From assembly GCF_035552695.1 (NCBI RefSeq), contig NZ_DASZKT010000258.1, positions 56,091 to 120,090 on the forward strand: a stretch of DNA of 64,000 nt, given 5' to 3'. The DNA is from Actinospica sp035552695 (GTDB taxonomy: Bacteria; Actinomycetota; Actinomycetes; Streptomycetales; Catenulisporaceae). The notes beneath the pieces are model-generated. The model had not been told where the DNA came from. It ran no database searches and saw nothing but the letters and a program-made list of their open reading frames with translations. Positions 51,220 through 63,527 of the stretch are shown here, piece by piece. Position 1 is the stretch's first letter; every line of letters begins with the position of its first letter. The translations under genes were made by a program, and so were the position numbers.

Positions 51220-52416
51220 TCAGCCTTCCAGAACGGAGATGCCGGGCAGATCCTTGCCCTCGAGGTACTCCAGCGACGCGCCGCCGCCGGTGGAGATGTG
51301 GCCGAACGCGGCCTCGTCGAAGCCGAGCGCGCGCACGGCCGCGGCCGAGTCCCCGCCGCCGACCACGGTGAAGGCCTTGGAGTCGATCAGGCCCTGGGCC
51401 ACGGCCCGGGTGCCGGCGGCGAAGGCCTCCATCTCGAAAACTCCCATCGGGCCGTTCCAGAACACGGTGCGCGCGTCGGCCAGCTTGGCCGCGAAGAGCT
51501 TGCCGGACTCCGGGCCGATGTCCAGGCCGAGCCGGTCCGCCGGGATCGCGTCGGCGGCCACCACCGCGTGCTCGGCGTCCGCGGCGAAGGCGGTCGCGGC
51601 GACGATGTCCACCGGCAGTACGATCTCCACGCCGGCGTCCTTGGCCCGCTCCAGGTAGCCGAGCACGGTCTCGAGCTGGTCGGCCTCCAGCAGCGACTTG
51701 CCGACCTCGTGGCCCTGCGCCTTGAGGAAGGTGAAGACCATGCCGCCGCCGATCAGGATCCGGTCGGCCTTGTCCAGCAGGTTGTCGATGACGCCGAGCT
51801 TGTCGGAGACCTTCGAGCCGCCGAGCACGACCACGTAGGGCCGCTCGACGTCCTCGGTGAGCTTCTTGAGCACGTCGAGCTCGGCGGAGATCAGGTAGCC
51901 CGCGGCGCTCGGCAGGTCCTCGGCGATGTCGTAGACCGAGGCGTGCCTGCGGTGCACGGCGCCGAAGCCGTCCGAGACGAACAGGTCGGCCAGCTTCGCG
52001 AGCTCGTCGGCGAACCTGCCGCGCTCGACGGCGTCCTTGCTCGTCTCGGCCGGGTTGAACCGGACGTTCTCCAGCAGCGCGATCTCGCCGTCCTTCAGCG
52101 CGGCGACGGCGGCCTGAGCCGACTCGCCGACGGTGTCGGTGGCGAAGGCGACCGGCTTGTCGAGCAGTTCGCCGAGGCGCACCGCGATCGGCGCGAGCGA
52201 GTACTTCGCATCGGCCTCCGGGTCCGCGCCCTTGGGCCGGCCGAGGTGCGCGGTCACGATCACCTTGGCGCCGCGCTCGAGCAGCGCCTTGAGGGTGGGC
52301 ACGGAGGCGCGGATCCGGCCGTCGTCGGTGATCCGGGTGCCGTCGAGCGGGACGTTCAGGTCGGCGCGCACCAGCACGCGCTTGCCGGCGACATCGAGGT
52401 CGTCAATGGTCTTCAT
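51220..52416 (-). CDS. pgk: Phosphoglycerate kinase
   Basis: A ~398-residue kinase. N-terminal RVLVRADLNVPLDGTRITDD and the hinge/ATP elements VVLGGSKVSDKLGV and GGGDSAAAV, with STGGGASLEYLEG at the C-terminal domain. ATG 52416 (MKTIDDLDV) has GAAGG seven bases upstream; TTG 52422 is possible. Between gap and tpiA. Confidence 0.97.
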   Translation of the reverse strand: MKTIDDLDVAGKRVLVRADLNVPLDGTRITDDGRIRASVPTLKALLERGAKVIVTAHLGRPKGADPEADAKYSLAPIAVRLGELLDKPVAFATDTVGESAQAAVAALKDGEIALLENVRFNPAETSKDAVERGRFADELAKLADLFVSDGFGAVHRRHASVYDIAEDLPSAAGYLISAELDVLKKLTEDVERPYVVVLGGSKVSDKLGVIDNLLDKADRILIGGGMVFTFLKAQGHEVGKSLLEADQLETVLGYLERAKDAGVEIVLPVDIVAATAFAADAEHAVVAADAIPADRLGLDIGPESGKLFAAKLADARTVFWNGPMGVFEMEAFAAGTRAVAQGLIDSKAFTVVGGGDSAAAVRALGFDEAAFGHISTGGGASLEYLEGKDLPGISVLEG

Positions 52417-52457
52417 TTCCAAGCCTTCGGGTGAGGAAGAGTGCTGAATCCGACGAA

Positions 52458-52489
52458 GGCCCGCACGACCCTTCGAGGTCGTGCGGGCC
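52458..52489 (-). promoter_or_regulatory. Stem-loop in the gap-pgk spacer
   Basis: A perfect 13-bp stem (52458-52470 with 52477-52489) and a 6-nt loop lie between gap and pgk. No T-tract follows, so transcription probably continues; RNA processing or stabilisation of upstream gap mRNA is likely. This kind of stem after gap is common in bacterial glycolytic operons. Confidence 0.6.
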
Positions 52490-52515
52490 CGCAGTGCATC
52501 CGCTTGGGCGGCGGT

Positions 52516-53541
<1,026 letters not shown>

Positions 53542-53767
53542 GAAGGTCTCCTCGCTCGAGCACCTCACGAGGGCCTCGTCGCCAACGCTGTGGTGCACAT
53601 GAATCCGATAAAGATTTCCGACTACACAATGCAGACTCAACCTACAGGCAGCCCGAGCGGCGAATCCACCCGGCCCGGCATGTGGTATTACCCGCCGGTA
53701 GCAAGCCGGTTTCCGTTCCGTTGCGGCGCCGTGTCCGACGCCGCAACACCCTCAGCGCGACGCCGGT

Positions 53768-54766
53768 TCAGCCATCGGCCACGCCGGCGGCCGCGAACAG
53801 CTCGGGCGTCAGGCAGGCCTCGGTGCCGGGCATGCCCAGGTCGGCCGCGCGGCGGTCGGCGAGGGCGAGCAGCCGGCGGATCCGGCCGGCGACCGCGTCC
53901 TTGGTGAGCGGCGGATCGGCCAGCGCGCCCAGTTCCTCGAGCGAGGCCTGCCGGTGCTCGAGCCGCAGCCGTCCGGCGAGCGCCAGGTGCTCGGGAGCGT
54001 TCTCGCCGAGGATCTCCAGGGCCCGGCCGACCCGTGCGCCGGCGGCCACCGCGGCCCGCGCGGAGCGGCGCAGGTTGGCGTCGTCGAAGTTGGCGAGCCG
54101 GTTCGCCGTGGCGCGCACCTCGCGGCGCATCCGGCGCTCCTCCCAGGCGAGCACGGAGTCGTGCGCGCCGAGCCGGGTGAGCAGCGCGCCGATCGCGTCG
54201 CCGTCCCGAACCACGACCCGCTCCACGCCGCGCACCTCGCGGTTCTTCGCGGACACGCCGAGCCGGCGGGCCGCGCCGACCAGGGCGAGCGCCGCCTCCT
54301 GCCCGGGGCAGGTGATCTCCAGCGCGCTGGAGCGCCCCGGCTCGGTCAGCGAGCCGTGCGCCAGGAACGCGCCGCGCCACGCGGACTCGGAGTCGCACAC
54401 GGATCCGGCGACCACCTGCGGCGGCAGCCCGCGCACCGGGTGCCCGCGGCCGTCCAGCAGGCCGGTCTGCCGGGCCAGCGCCTCGCCGTCGCGCACCACC
54501 CGCACCAGGTAGCGGCTGCCCCGGCGCAGGCCGCCGGGCGCGATGACGCCGAGTTCCGAGGAGTGTCCGTAGACCTCGGCGATGTTCTTGCGCAGTCGGC
54601 GCGCCGCCGCGGCCGCGTCCAGCTCGGCCTCGATCACGATCCGTCCCTGCACCAGGTGGATCGAACCGGCCAGGCGCAGCAGGGTCGCCGTCTCCGCCTT
54701 CCGGCAGCAGGGCTTGACCACTGTGAGCCGGCTCAGCTCGTCTTTGACCGCCGCGGTCATCGCCAT
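53768..54766 (-). CDS. whiA: WhiA sporulation/division regulator
   Basis: A 332-residue WhiA. The N-terminal LAGLIDADG-like fold (VKDELSRLTVVKPCCRKAE, ATLLRLAGSIHLVQG) and the C-terminal HTH (RLRLEHRQASLEELGALADPPLTKDAVAGRIRRLL) are visible. In Streptomyces it activates sporulation with WhiB; in other Gram-positives it affects division. ATG 54766. It follows yvcK with a 157-nt gap. Confidence 0.96.
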   Translation of the reverse strand: MAMTAAVKDELSRLTVVKPCCRKAETATLLRLAGSIHLVQGRIVIEAELDAAAAARRLRKNIAEVYGHSSELGVIAPGGLRRGSRYLVRVVRDGEALARQTGLLDGRGHPVRGLPPQVVAGSVCDSESAWRGAFLAHGSLTEPGRSSALEITCPGQEAALALVGAARRLGVSAKNREVRGVERVVVRDGDAIGALLTRLGAHDSVLAWEERRMRREVRATANRLANFDDANLRRSARAAVAAGARVGRALEILGENAPEHLALAGRLRLEHRQASLEELGALADPPLTKDAVAGRIRRLLALADRRAADLGMPGTEACLTPELFAAAGVADG

Positions 54767-54923
54767 GGCTACGCGGCCTCCTATCGGTGCGGCACGGGGG
54801 ATGGGCTGCCACCCAGGTTAACCGGCGGTGACCGCCCGTGGCCCCCGTTACGCTGGCGGATCACCGGCAGGGATGACCCTCGAACGGATCATTAGCCGGA
54901 TTGTCGCAGCGCAACACGCTCGC

Positions 54924-55946
54924 TCAGATGGCCGCACCGGTGCGCGCGCCGGCGACGATCTCGGAGATCGCCGCGGCGAGCCGTACCGGGTCGTGCCGCA
55001 CCGATTCGGGCTGCTCCGGTCCGTTCGCCGTCACGGCGGCCGTGTGCACCTCGGCGCCGAGGGAGGCCGCGACCTCCTTGAGCTTGCGCTCCTCGTGCGC
55101 CCCGCGCAGCGAGGACGGGTCCACCAGGATCGCGTCGAGTCGCAGGTCGGGCGCGTGCGCCGCGAGCACCTCGACGTGGTCGGCCGGGGTGAACCCGTCG
55201 GTCTCGCCGATCTGCGGCACGAGGTTGAGCACCAGCATCCGCTTGGCCTGGGTGCGCAGCAGCGCCCGGGCCAGCTCCGGCACCATCAGGTGCGGCAGCA
55301 CGCTGGTGAACCAGCTTCCGGGGCCGAGCACCGCCCAGTCCGCCTCGTCGATCGCCGCGACCGCGTCCGGCACGGCGGGCGGATCCTGCGGCAGCAGCCG
55401 GACGCTGAGCACCTCGCCCGGCGTCTTGGCCAGCGAATGCTGCCCGCGCACCGTGCTCACCCGCAGCGGGTGCGCCGGGTCCACGCCGCGCACCTGGGCC
55501 TCGATCTCCAGCGGCACGGCGGCCATCGGCAGCACCCGGCCGCGCGCCCCCAGCAGCCGGCCGACCCAGTCCAGTGCCGCGACCGGCTCGCCGAGCTCCT
55601 CCCACAGCGCGGTGATCAGCAGGTTCCCGAGGGCGTGCCCGGACAGGTTGCCGGAGCCGCCGAAGCGGTGCTGCAGCGCCTTGGCCCAGGTCCGGCCCCA
55701 CTCGTCGTCCCCGCACAGCGCCGCGAGCGCCATCCGCAGGTCACCGGGCGGCAGTCCGCCGAGCTCCTGCCGGATCCGGCCGCTGGAGCCGCCGTCGTCC
55801 GCCACGGTGACGATCGCGGTGAGTTGGTCGGTGAGGGTGCGCAGCGCCGAGAGGCAGGCGTGCATCCCGTGCCCGCCGCCGAAGGCCACCACCCGTACCG
55901 CGCCCTCGCCCCGCAGCGGGGCCTTACCGTCTCGCTGTTCGCTCAC
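54924..55946 (-). CDS. yvcK: YvcK/CofD-family protein
   Basis: A 340-residue YvcK (CofD-like fold, UDP-sugar binding). FGGGHGMHACLSALR near 22 and TVADDGGSSGRIRQELG near 47 are the conserved nucleotide-binding blocks; GPGSWFTSVLPHL and LNLVPQIGETDGF follow. In Bacillus it links UDP-GlcNAc sensing to carbon flow. GTG 55946 overlaps the rapZ stop by 4 nt. Confidence 0.95.
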   Translation of the reverse strand: MSEQRDGKAPLRGEGAVRVVAFGGGHGMHACLSALRTLTDQLTAIVTVADDGGSSGRIRQELGGLPPGDLRMALAALCGDDEWGRTWAKALQHRFGGSGNLSGHALGNLLITALWEELGEPVAALDWVGRLLGARGRVLPMAAVPLEIEAQVRGVDPAHPLRVSTVRGQHSLAKTPGEVLSVRLLPQDPPAVPDAVAAIDEADWAVLGPGSWFTSVLPHLMVPELARALLRTQAKRMLVLNLVPQIGETDGFTPADHVEVLAAHAPDLRLDAILVDPSSLRGAHEERKLKEVAASLGAEVHTAAVTANGPEQPESVRHDPVRLAAAISEIVAGARTGAAI

Positions 55947-56833
55947 TCACGCCCTACGTCCCGGTGGACCACGGTCGTGTCCACGCCGTCGCTGCTGAGA
56001 CGCGCCGCGAACTGCTCGGCCATCGCGACGCTGCGGTGCTTCCCGCCGGTGCACCCTACCGCGAGGGTGACGTAGCGCTTGCCCTCCTTGCGATACCCGT
56101 TGGTGATGATCCGCAGGGTCTCGCCGTAGGACTCAAGCACCTCCTTGGCTCCGGGCTGGGCCAGCACGTATGCGCTGACCTCCGGGTCGAGGCCGGTGCG
56201 CGGGCGCAGTTCCGGAATCCAGTGCGGGTTGGGCAGAAAGCGTACGTCGAGTACGAGGTCTGCGTCCACCGGCAGTCCGTACTTGAAGCCGAAGGACATG
56301 ACGGTCGCGCGCAGCCCGCTCTCGCCGCCGTCCCGGCCGAACGCGGCCTCCAGCGCGGCGCGCAGCTCGTGCACGTTCCGGCTCGAGGTGTCGATCACCA
56401 GGTCCGCCTCGCCGCGCAGCTCGCGCAGCAGGTCGCGCTCGCGCGCGATGCCGTCGGTGATCCGGCCCTCGCCCTGCAGCGGGTGCGGCCTGCGCACGTT
56501 CTCGAAGCGGCGCACCAGCACGTCGTCGGCCGACTCGAGGAAGACGATGCGGTGCCGCAGCCCGGTGGCCTCTATGTGCGAGAGCGCCTCGTGCAGGTGC
56601 TCGAAGAAGGACCGCCCGCGCACGTCCACCACGACGGCGATCCGCGGCACCGAGCCCTGGGTGCGCGCGGCGAGGTCCACCATCGTGGCGATCAGGCTGG
56701 GCGGCAGGTTGTCGACCACGAACCAGCCGAGGTCCTCCAGGACCTTGGCCGCCGTGGACCGGCCGGCGCCGGACATGCCCGAGATCACCACGAGCTCGGG
56801 CGGCTCGGGTGTCTCCTCGACCTCGTCGTTCAT
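55943..56833 (-). CDS. rapZ: RapZ P-loop protein
   Basis: A 296-residue RapZ. Walker A GMSGAGRSTAAK is at residues 19-30; DVRFLPNPHWIPELRPRTG and the C-terminal IGC.GGKHRSVAMAEQ are conserved. In E. coli it governs the sRNA GlmZ; the actinobacterial role is uncertain. It couples to yvcK and lies 107 nt after uvrC. Confidence 0.95.
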   Translation of the reverse strand: MNDEVEETPEPPELVVISGMSGAGRSTAAKVLEDLGWFVVDNLPPSLIATMVDLAARTQGSVPRIAVVVDVRGRSFFEHLHEALSHIEATGLRHRIVFLESADDVLVRRFENVRRPHPLQGEGRITDGIARERDLLRELRGEADLVIDTSSRNVHELRAALEAAFGRDGGESGLRATVMSFGFKYGLPVDADLVLDVRFLPNPHWIPELRPRTGLDPEVSAYVLAQPGAKEVLESYGETLRIITNGYRKEGKRYVTLAVGCTGGKHRSVAMAEQFAARLSSDGVDTTVVHRDVGRE

Positions 56834-56940
56834 GATGGACCGCCTTTCCCCCTAGACCGCTTCTTCCCTTGCGTGCCGCTCCCGACCGCGGGCCGGTCGC
56901 GTCCGGCCTGCGATCACGTCGAGTCTATGTCCCTTTCGAT

Positions 56941-58938
56941 TCAGTTTCCGCTATCTTCCAGAAGCTCACCGGTCGCGGTGTTGACGGCAGCCGGACGGGT
57001 GGAAGATCGGGAGCGCTGCGCGATCGCCTCATGCAGCGCCTCCGCGGTGGCCCGCCCGAACCCCGGTACCGCCGCGAGCTCCTCGACGCTCGCGGCGCGC
57101 ACGCCCTTGACCGAGCCGAAGTGCTTGAGCAGCGCCTTGCGCCGCACCTCGCCGAGCCCCGGGATGCCGTCGAGCAGCCCGCCCGCGGTCATCGCCTTGG
57201 AGCGGCGCTGCCGGTGGAAGGTGATGGCAAAGCGGTGCGCCTCGTCGCGCACGCGCTGGAGCAGGTAGAGCGCCTCGCTGGTGCGCGGCAGGATGACCGG
57301 GTCCTCCTCGCCGGGCTGCCAGATCTCCTCCATCCGCTTCGCGATCCCCGCGACCGCGACGTCGTCGATGCCGAGTTCCTCCAGCGCCCGCGCCGCAGCT
57401 GCCACCTGCGGCGCCCCGCCGTCCACCAGCACCAGCTGCGGCGGGTAGGCGCTGCGGCTGAGCGGCTTGTCCACCGTCGCGACGCCCTCCTCATCCGCCT
57501 CGATCTCCGCCTCAGGCAGCAGCGCCTCGCCGGCCTTCGCCGCCTCCGCGAGGTAGCGCTTGAACCGGCGGCTGATCACCTCGTGCATGGACCGGACGTC
57601 GTCCTGCCCCTCGACCGTCCTGATCGTGAAGCGCCGGTACTCCGACTTGCGCGGCAGCGCGTCCTCGAACACGACCATGGACGCCACGACCTCGGCGCCC
57701 TGGGTGTGCGAGATGTCATAGCACTCGATGCGCAGCGGCGCCTGGTCCATGCCGAGCGCCTCGGCGATGGCCTCCAGCGCCTGCCCACGCGTCGTCAGAT
57801 CCGAGGCCCGCTTGGTCTTGTGCAGCACCAGCGCCTGCTTGGCGTTGCGCTCCACCGTCTCCATCAGCGTCCGCTTGTCGCCGCGCTGCGGCACCCGCAG
57901 TTCGACGCCGTACCCGCGCCGGGTCGCCAGCCAGGCCTGCACCGCCTCGGCGTCCTCGGGCAGCGCGGGCACCAGGATCTCCTTCGGCACCGCCTCGGGC
58001 TCCTGGTCTCCGTAGAGCTGCTGCAGGAACTGGCCGACCAGGCCGCCGGTGTCGATGTCCTCGACCTTCTCGACGACCCAGCCGCGCTGGCCGCGCACCC
58101 GCCCGCCGCGCACGTGGAAGATCTGCACCGCGGCCTCGAGCTCGTCCTCGCAGATGCCGACGACGTCCGCGTCGGTGCCGTCGCCGAGGACGATCGCGTT
58201 GCGCTCCATGGCCCGCTGCAGCGCGCCGAGGTCGTCCCGCAGCCGGGCCGCCTTCTCGAACTCCAGGTCCGCGGCCGCCTGCTTCATCTCCTGCTCGAGC
58301 CCGCGGGTGAACCCGGCGGTCTGCCCGGACATGAAGGTGCAGAAGTCCTCGGCGATCTTCCGGTGCTCCTCGGGGCTGACCCGGCCGACGCAGGGAGCTG
58401 AGCACTTGTCGATGTAGCCGAGCAGACAGGGGCGCCCGGTCAGCTTCGCGCCGCGGAACACCCCCTGCGAGCAGCTGCGCATCGGGAAGACGCGCAGCAG
58501 GGCGTCCACCGTCTCCCGGATCGCCCAGGCGTGCGCGTACGGGCCGAAGTAGCGCACGCCCTTCTTCTTGGGCCCGCGCATCACCTGGACCCGCGGGAAC
58601 TCCTCGTTCAGGGTCACCGCGAGGCTCGGGTAGGACTTGTCGTCCCGGTATTTGACGTTGAACCGCGGATCGAACTCCTTGATCCAGGAGTACTCGAGCG
58701 CGAGCGCCTCGACCTCGTTCACGACGACCGTCCACTCGACGGAGGTCGCGGTGGTCACCATGGACTGCGTGCGCGGGTGCAGCGACGTGAGCGGCTGGAA
58801 GTAGTTCGCCAGGCGGGCCCGGAGGTTGTTGGCCTTGCCGACGTAGACGACCCGGCCGTACTGATCGCGGAACTTGTAGACCCCCGGCTGGGTCGGAATG
58901 GAGCCGGGAGCCGGGCGGTAGGTGGTCGGATCGCTCAC
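56941..58938 (-). CDS. uvrC: UvrABC system protein C
   Basis: A 665-residue excision nuclease. N-terminal GIY-YIG domain (GVYKFRDQYGRVVYVGKA), a UVR/UvrB-binding motif (LEQEMKQAAADLEFEKAARLRDD near 215-240), an RNase H-like second nuclease region (IECYDISHTQGAEVVASMVVFED) and C-terminal helix-hairpin-helix repeats (GIPGLGEVRRKALLKHFGSV). GTG 58938. Confidence 0.97.
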   Translation of the reverse strand: MSDPTTYRPAPGSIPTQPGVYKFRDQYGRVVYVGKANNLRARLANYFQPLTSLHPRTQSMVTTATSVEWTVVVNEVEALALEYSWIKEFDPRFNVKYRDDKSYPSLAVTLNEEFPRVQVMRGPKKKGVRYFGPYAHAWAIRETVDALLRVFPMRSCSQGVFRGAKLTGRPCLLGYIDKCSAPCVGRVSPEEHRKIAEDFCTFMSGQTAGFTRGLEQEMKQAAADLEFEKAARLRDDLGALQRAMERNAIVLGDGTDADVVGICEDELEAAVQIFHVRGGRVRGQRGWVVEKVEDIDTGGLVGQFLQQLYGDQEPEAVPKEILVPALPEDAEAVQAWLATRRGYGVELRVPQRGDKRTLMETVERNAKQALVLHKTKRASDLTTRGQALEAIAEALGMDQAPLRIECYDISHTQGAEVVASMVVFEDALPRKSEYRRFTIRTVEGQDDVRSMHEVISRRFKRYLAEAAKAGEALLPEAEIEADEEGVATVDKPLSRSAYPPQLVLVDGGAPQVAAAARALEELGIDDVAVAGIAKRMEEIWQPGEEDPVILPRTSEALYLLQRVRDEAHRFAITFHRQRRSKAMTAGGLLDGIPGLGEVRRKALLKHFGSVKGVRAASVEELAAVPGFGRATAEALHEAIAQRSRSSTRPAAVNTATGELLEDSGN

Positions 58939-59017
58939 GGTGTCAGCCTACGGCGTCGCACCGACAGCCAGCCGGCCGTCCCGGGCCGAGGGGCGAATCC
59001 CGGCCCGGGCGGTCGGA

Positions 59018-59491
59018 TCAGGTCTCGTAAGTGATGGTGGAGCCGGAGACGGAGACGGTCTTCGAGGTGAGCGGCGAGGGGGCCGGGCCCTGGATGACCG
59101 AGCCGTCCTTGGCGCTGTACTGCGAGCCGTGGCACGGGCACTGGATGACGTTGTTCGAAATTGTGGACACGGTGCACTGCGCGTGGGTGCAGACCGCAGT
59201 GAACGCCTTGAACTCGCCGGAGCTCGGCTGGGTCACGACCACCCGGTTCGTCTGATCGATGAAGCCGCTGTCGACCGGCACCTTGGAGGCGGCGACGGTC
59301 GCCGTGCCGCCACCCGCGGCGCCCGTCGCGCCCGCGACGGAAGCGGTCTGGGCGGCGGAGCCCTGGGGCTGGCTGTTGGAACTGCTGCAGGCCGCAGCGG
59401 TGACGCCCACACCGGCTACGGCCACGCCGAGCGCCGTGGCGCGCAGCACGGTGCGGCGGTCTGCTGAGGTGGGCTGGGACTGTTCGGCCAT
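59018..59491 (-). CDS. Secreted Rieske [2Fe-2S] lipoprotein
   Basis: A 157-residue Tat-exported Rieske protein. The twin Arg is at 12-13 (DRRTVLRA), a hydrophobic stretch follows and a lipobox ends at Cys35 (TAAAC), so it is likely acylated. A Ser/Ala/Gly-rich linker separates this from the Rieske domain: CTHAQC and CPCHGSQY. It resembles the Rieske-like subunits annotated as ubiquinol-cytochrome c reductase iron-sulfur type, but no cytochrome b or c gene adjoins it. AAGGAG precedes the ATG. Confidence 0.92.
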   Translation of the reverse strand: MAEQSQPTSADRRTVLRATALGVAVAGVGVTAAACSSSNSQPQGSAAQTASVAGATGAAGGGTATVAASKVPVDSGFIDQTNRVVVTQPSSGEFKAFTAVCTHAQCTVSTISNNVIQCPCHGSQYSAKDGSVIQGPAPSPLTSKTVSVSGSTITYET

Positions 59492-59676
59492 CTCGTTAGC
59501 GCTCCTTGAATCTCGGCTGTGCGTCAGCGTACCCGGCGGATATACCGAGGGTGGGACCAGGGCCGGGTACGATTCATGCCCTTCACGGCCATCTCACGGA
59601 CCGCGCCGCCGAGCGGTTCAAGCGCACCGCTTAAGAATTTGCTGAGCGCTCTCATCTCACGGAGTGTGACGGTTGA

Positions 59677-62547
<2,871 letters not shown>

Positions 62548-62742
62548 GCTCTGCTCCCTGGAGTGATCTCGGTCTCTGGCCAGCGGCGTTTTCCCGCCCC
62601 GCGACAGCGCCGGGCCGAGGAGAAACCACCTCGCACCATCGTAGGCGGGCCCACCGACAGAAATGCGCCGTCCGAGAACACGGGGGCGGAAGCCGGGTGC
62701 CGAGCGTGGCGGCGCGGGCCCCGGGTACGCCAGAGTAGAGGC

Positions 62743-63516
62743 ATGGCAACCGACCCGAGCGGCATTCCCGTGCCGGATCCGACCGAGACCCTCGCACGGG
62801 TCGTCGAGTCCACAGCCCAGCTGATCGCCACCGCCGAGCAGTTCGACGACGCGGCCGTGCGCGAGCCCTCGCTGCTGCCCGGCTGGACCCGCGGCCACGT
62901 GCTGACCCACCTCGCGCGCAACGCCGAGGCCGTCGTCAGGCTGCTGACGTGGGCGGCGACCGGCGAGGAGACCCCGATGTACGCGTCCCCCGAGGCCCGC
63001 GACGCCGAGATCGAGCAGGGCGCCGGACGCACCGCGGCCGAACTGCTCGCGGACGTGCGCGAGACCAGTGAGCACTTCGCCGTGCAGGCCGCGCGGCTGA
63101 CCCCGGAGCAGTGGCGCAACGAGATCGAGGGGCGCCGCGGCGGGAAGCAGCAGGCGACGTGGCTGCCCTGGTGGCGGCTCGAGGAGATCCTGATCCACCA
63201 CGTCGACCTGCGGGTGGCGTACTCCCCCGCGCACTGGCCGGAGTCCTTCACCGAGCCGGAGCTCGCGATGATCGCCGCGCGCTTCGCCAACCCGGTCTTC
63301 ACGCCCGAGTCCCCGTCGTTCCGGGTGCTCTCCGAGGACGAGGACGGGGACGACGACCGCGTCTACGGCATCCTCGCCGACCCGGGCGACGAGCAGGTCC
63401 CGGAGGTGCGCGGCCCGTCGGCGGCCCTCGTCGCCTGGTTGATCGGCCGCAGCAACGGAGATGGACTGAATGTGGAACCGCACGGCCCGCTGCCGCAGCC
63501 GCCCACCTGGAAGTAG
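62743..63516 (+). CDS. Maleylpyruvate isomerase/DinB-family protein
   Basis: A 257-residue four-helix-bundle protein of the mycothiol-dependent maleylpyruvate isomerase/DinB group. Metal ligands expected as His-Glu-His are supported by LPGWTRGHVLTHLARNA near 46 and WRLEEILIHHVDL near 145. Mycothiol is the actinobacterial thiol; this class includes S-transferases and isomerases, and substrate is unclear. ATG 62743. It is followed 11 nt later by an MBL-fold hydrolase gene, so the pair is likely an operon. Confidence 0.88.
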   Translation: MATDPSGIPVPDPTETLARVVESTAQLIATAEQFDDAAVREPSLLPGWTRGHVLTHLARNAEAVVRLLTWAATGEETPMYASPEARDAEIEQGAGRTAAELLADVRETSEHFAVQAARLTPEQWRNEIEGRRGGKQQATWLPWWRLEEILIHHVDLRVAYSPAHWPESFTEPELAMIAARFANPVFTPESPSFRVLSEDEDGDDDRVYGILADPGDEQVPEVRGPSAALVAWLIGRSNGDGLNVEPHGPLPQPPTWK

Positions 63517-63527
63517 AAGGCAGGAAG

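Noticed and set aside
50275..52434. 719-codon plus-strand open frame opposite tpiA and pgk
   Set aside because: Same explanation: antisense to two conserved glycolytic genes.
53721..53746. Possible terminator upstream of the whiA stop region
   Set aside because: An 8-bp stem exists (53721-53728 with 53739-53746) but there is no T-tract and GC-rich DNA gives such stems by chance.
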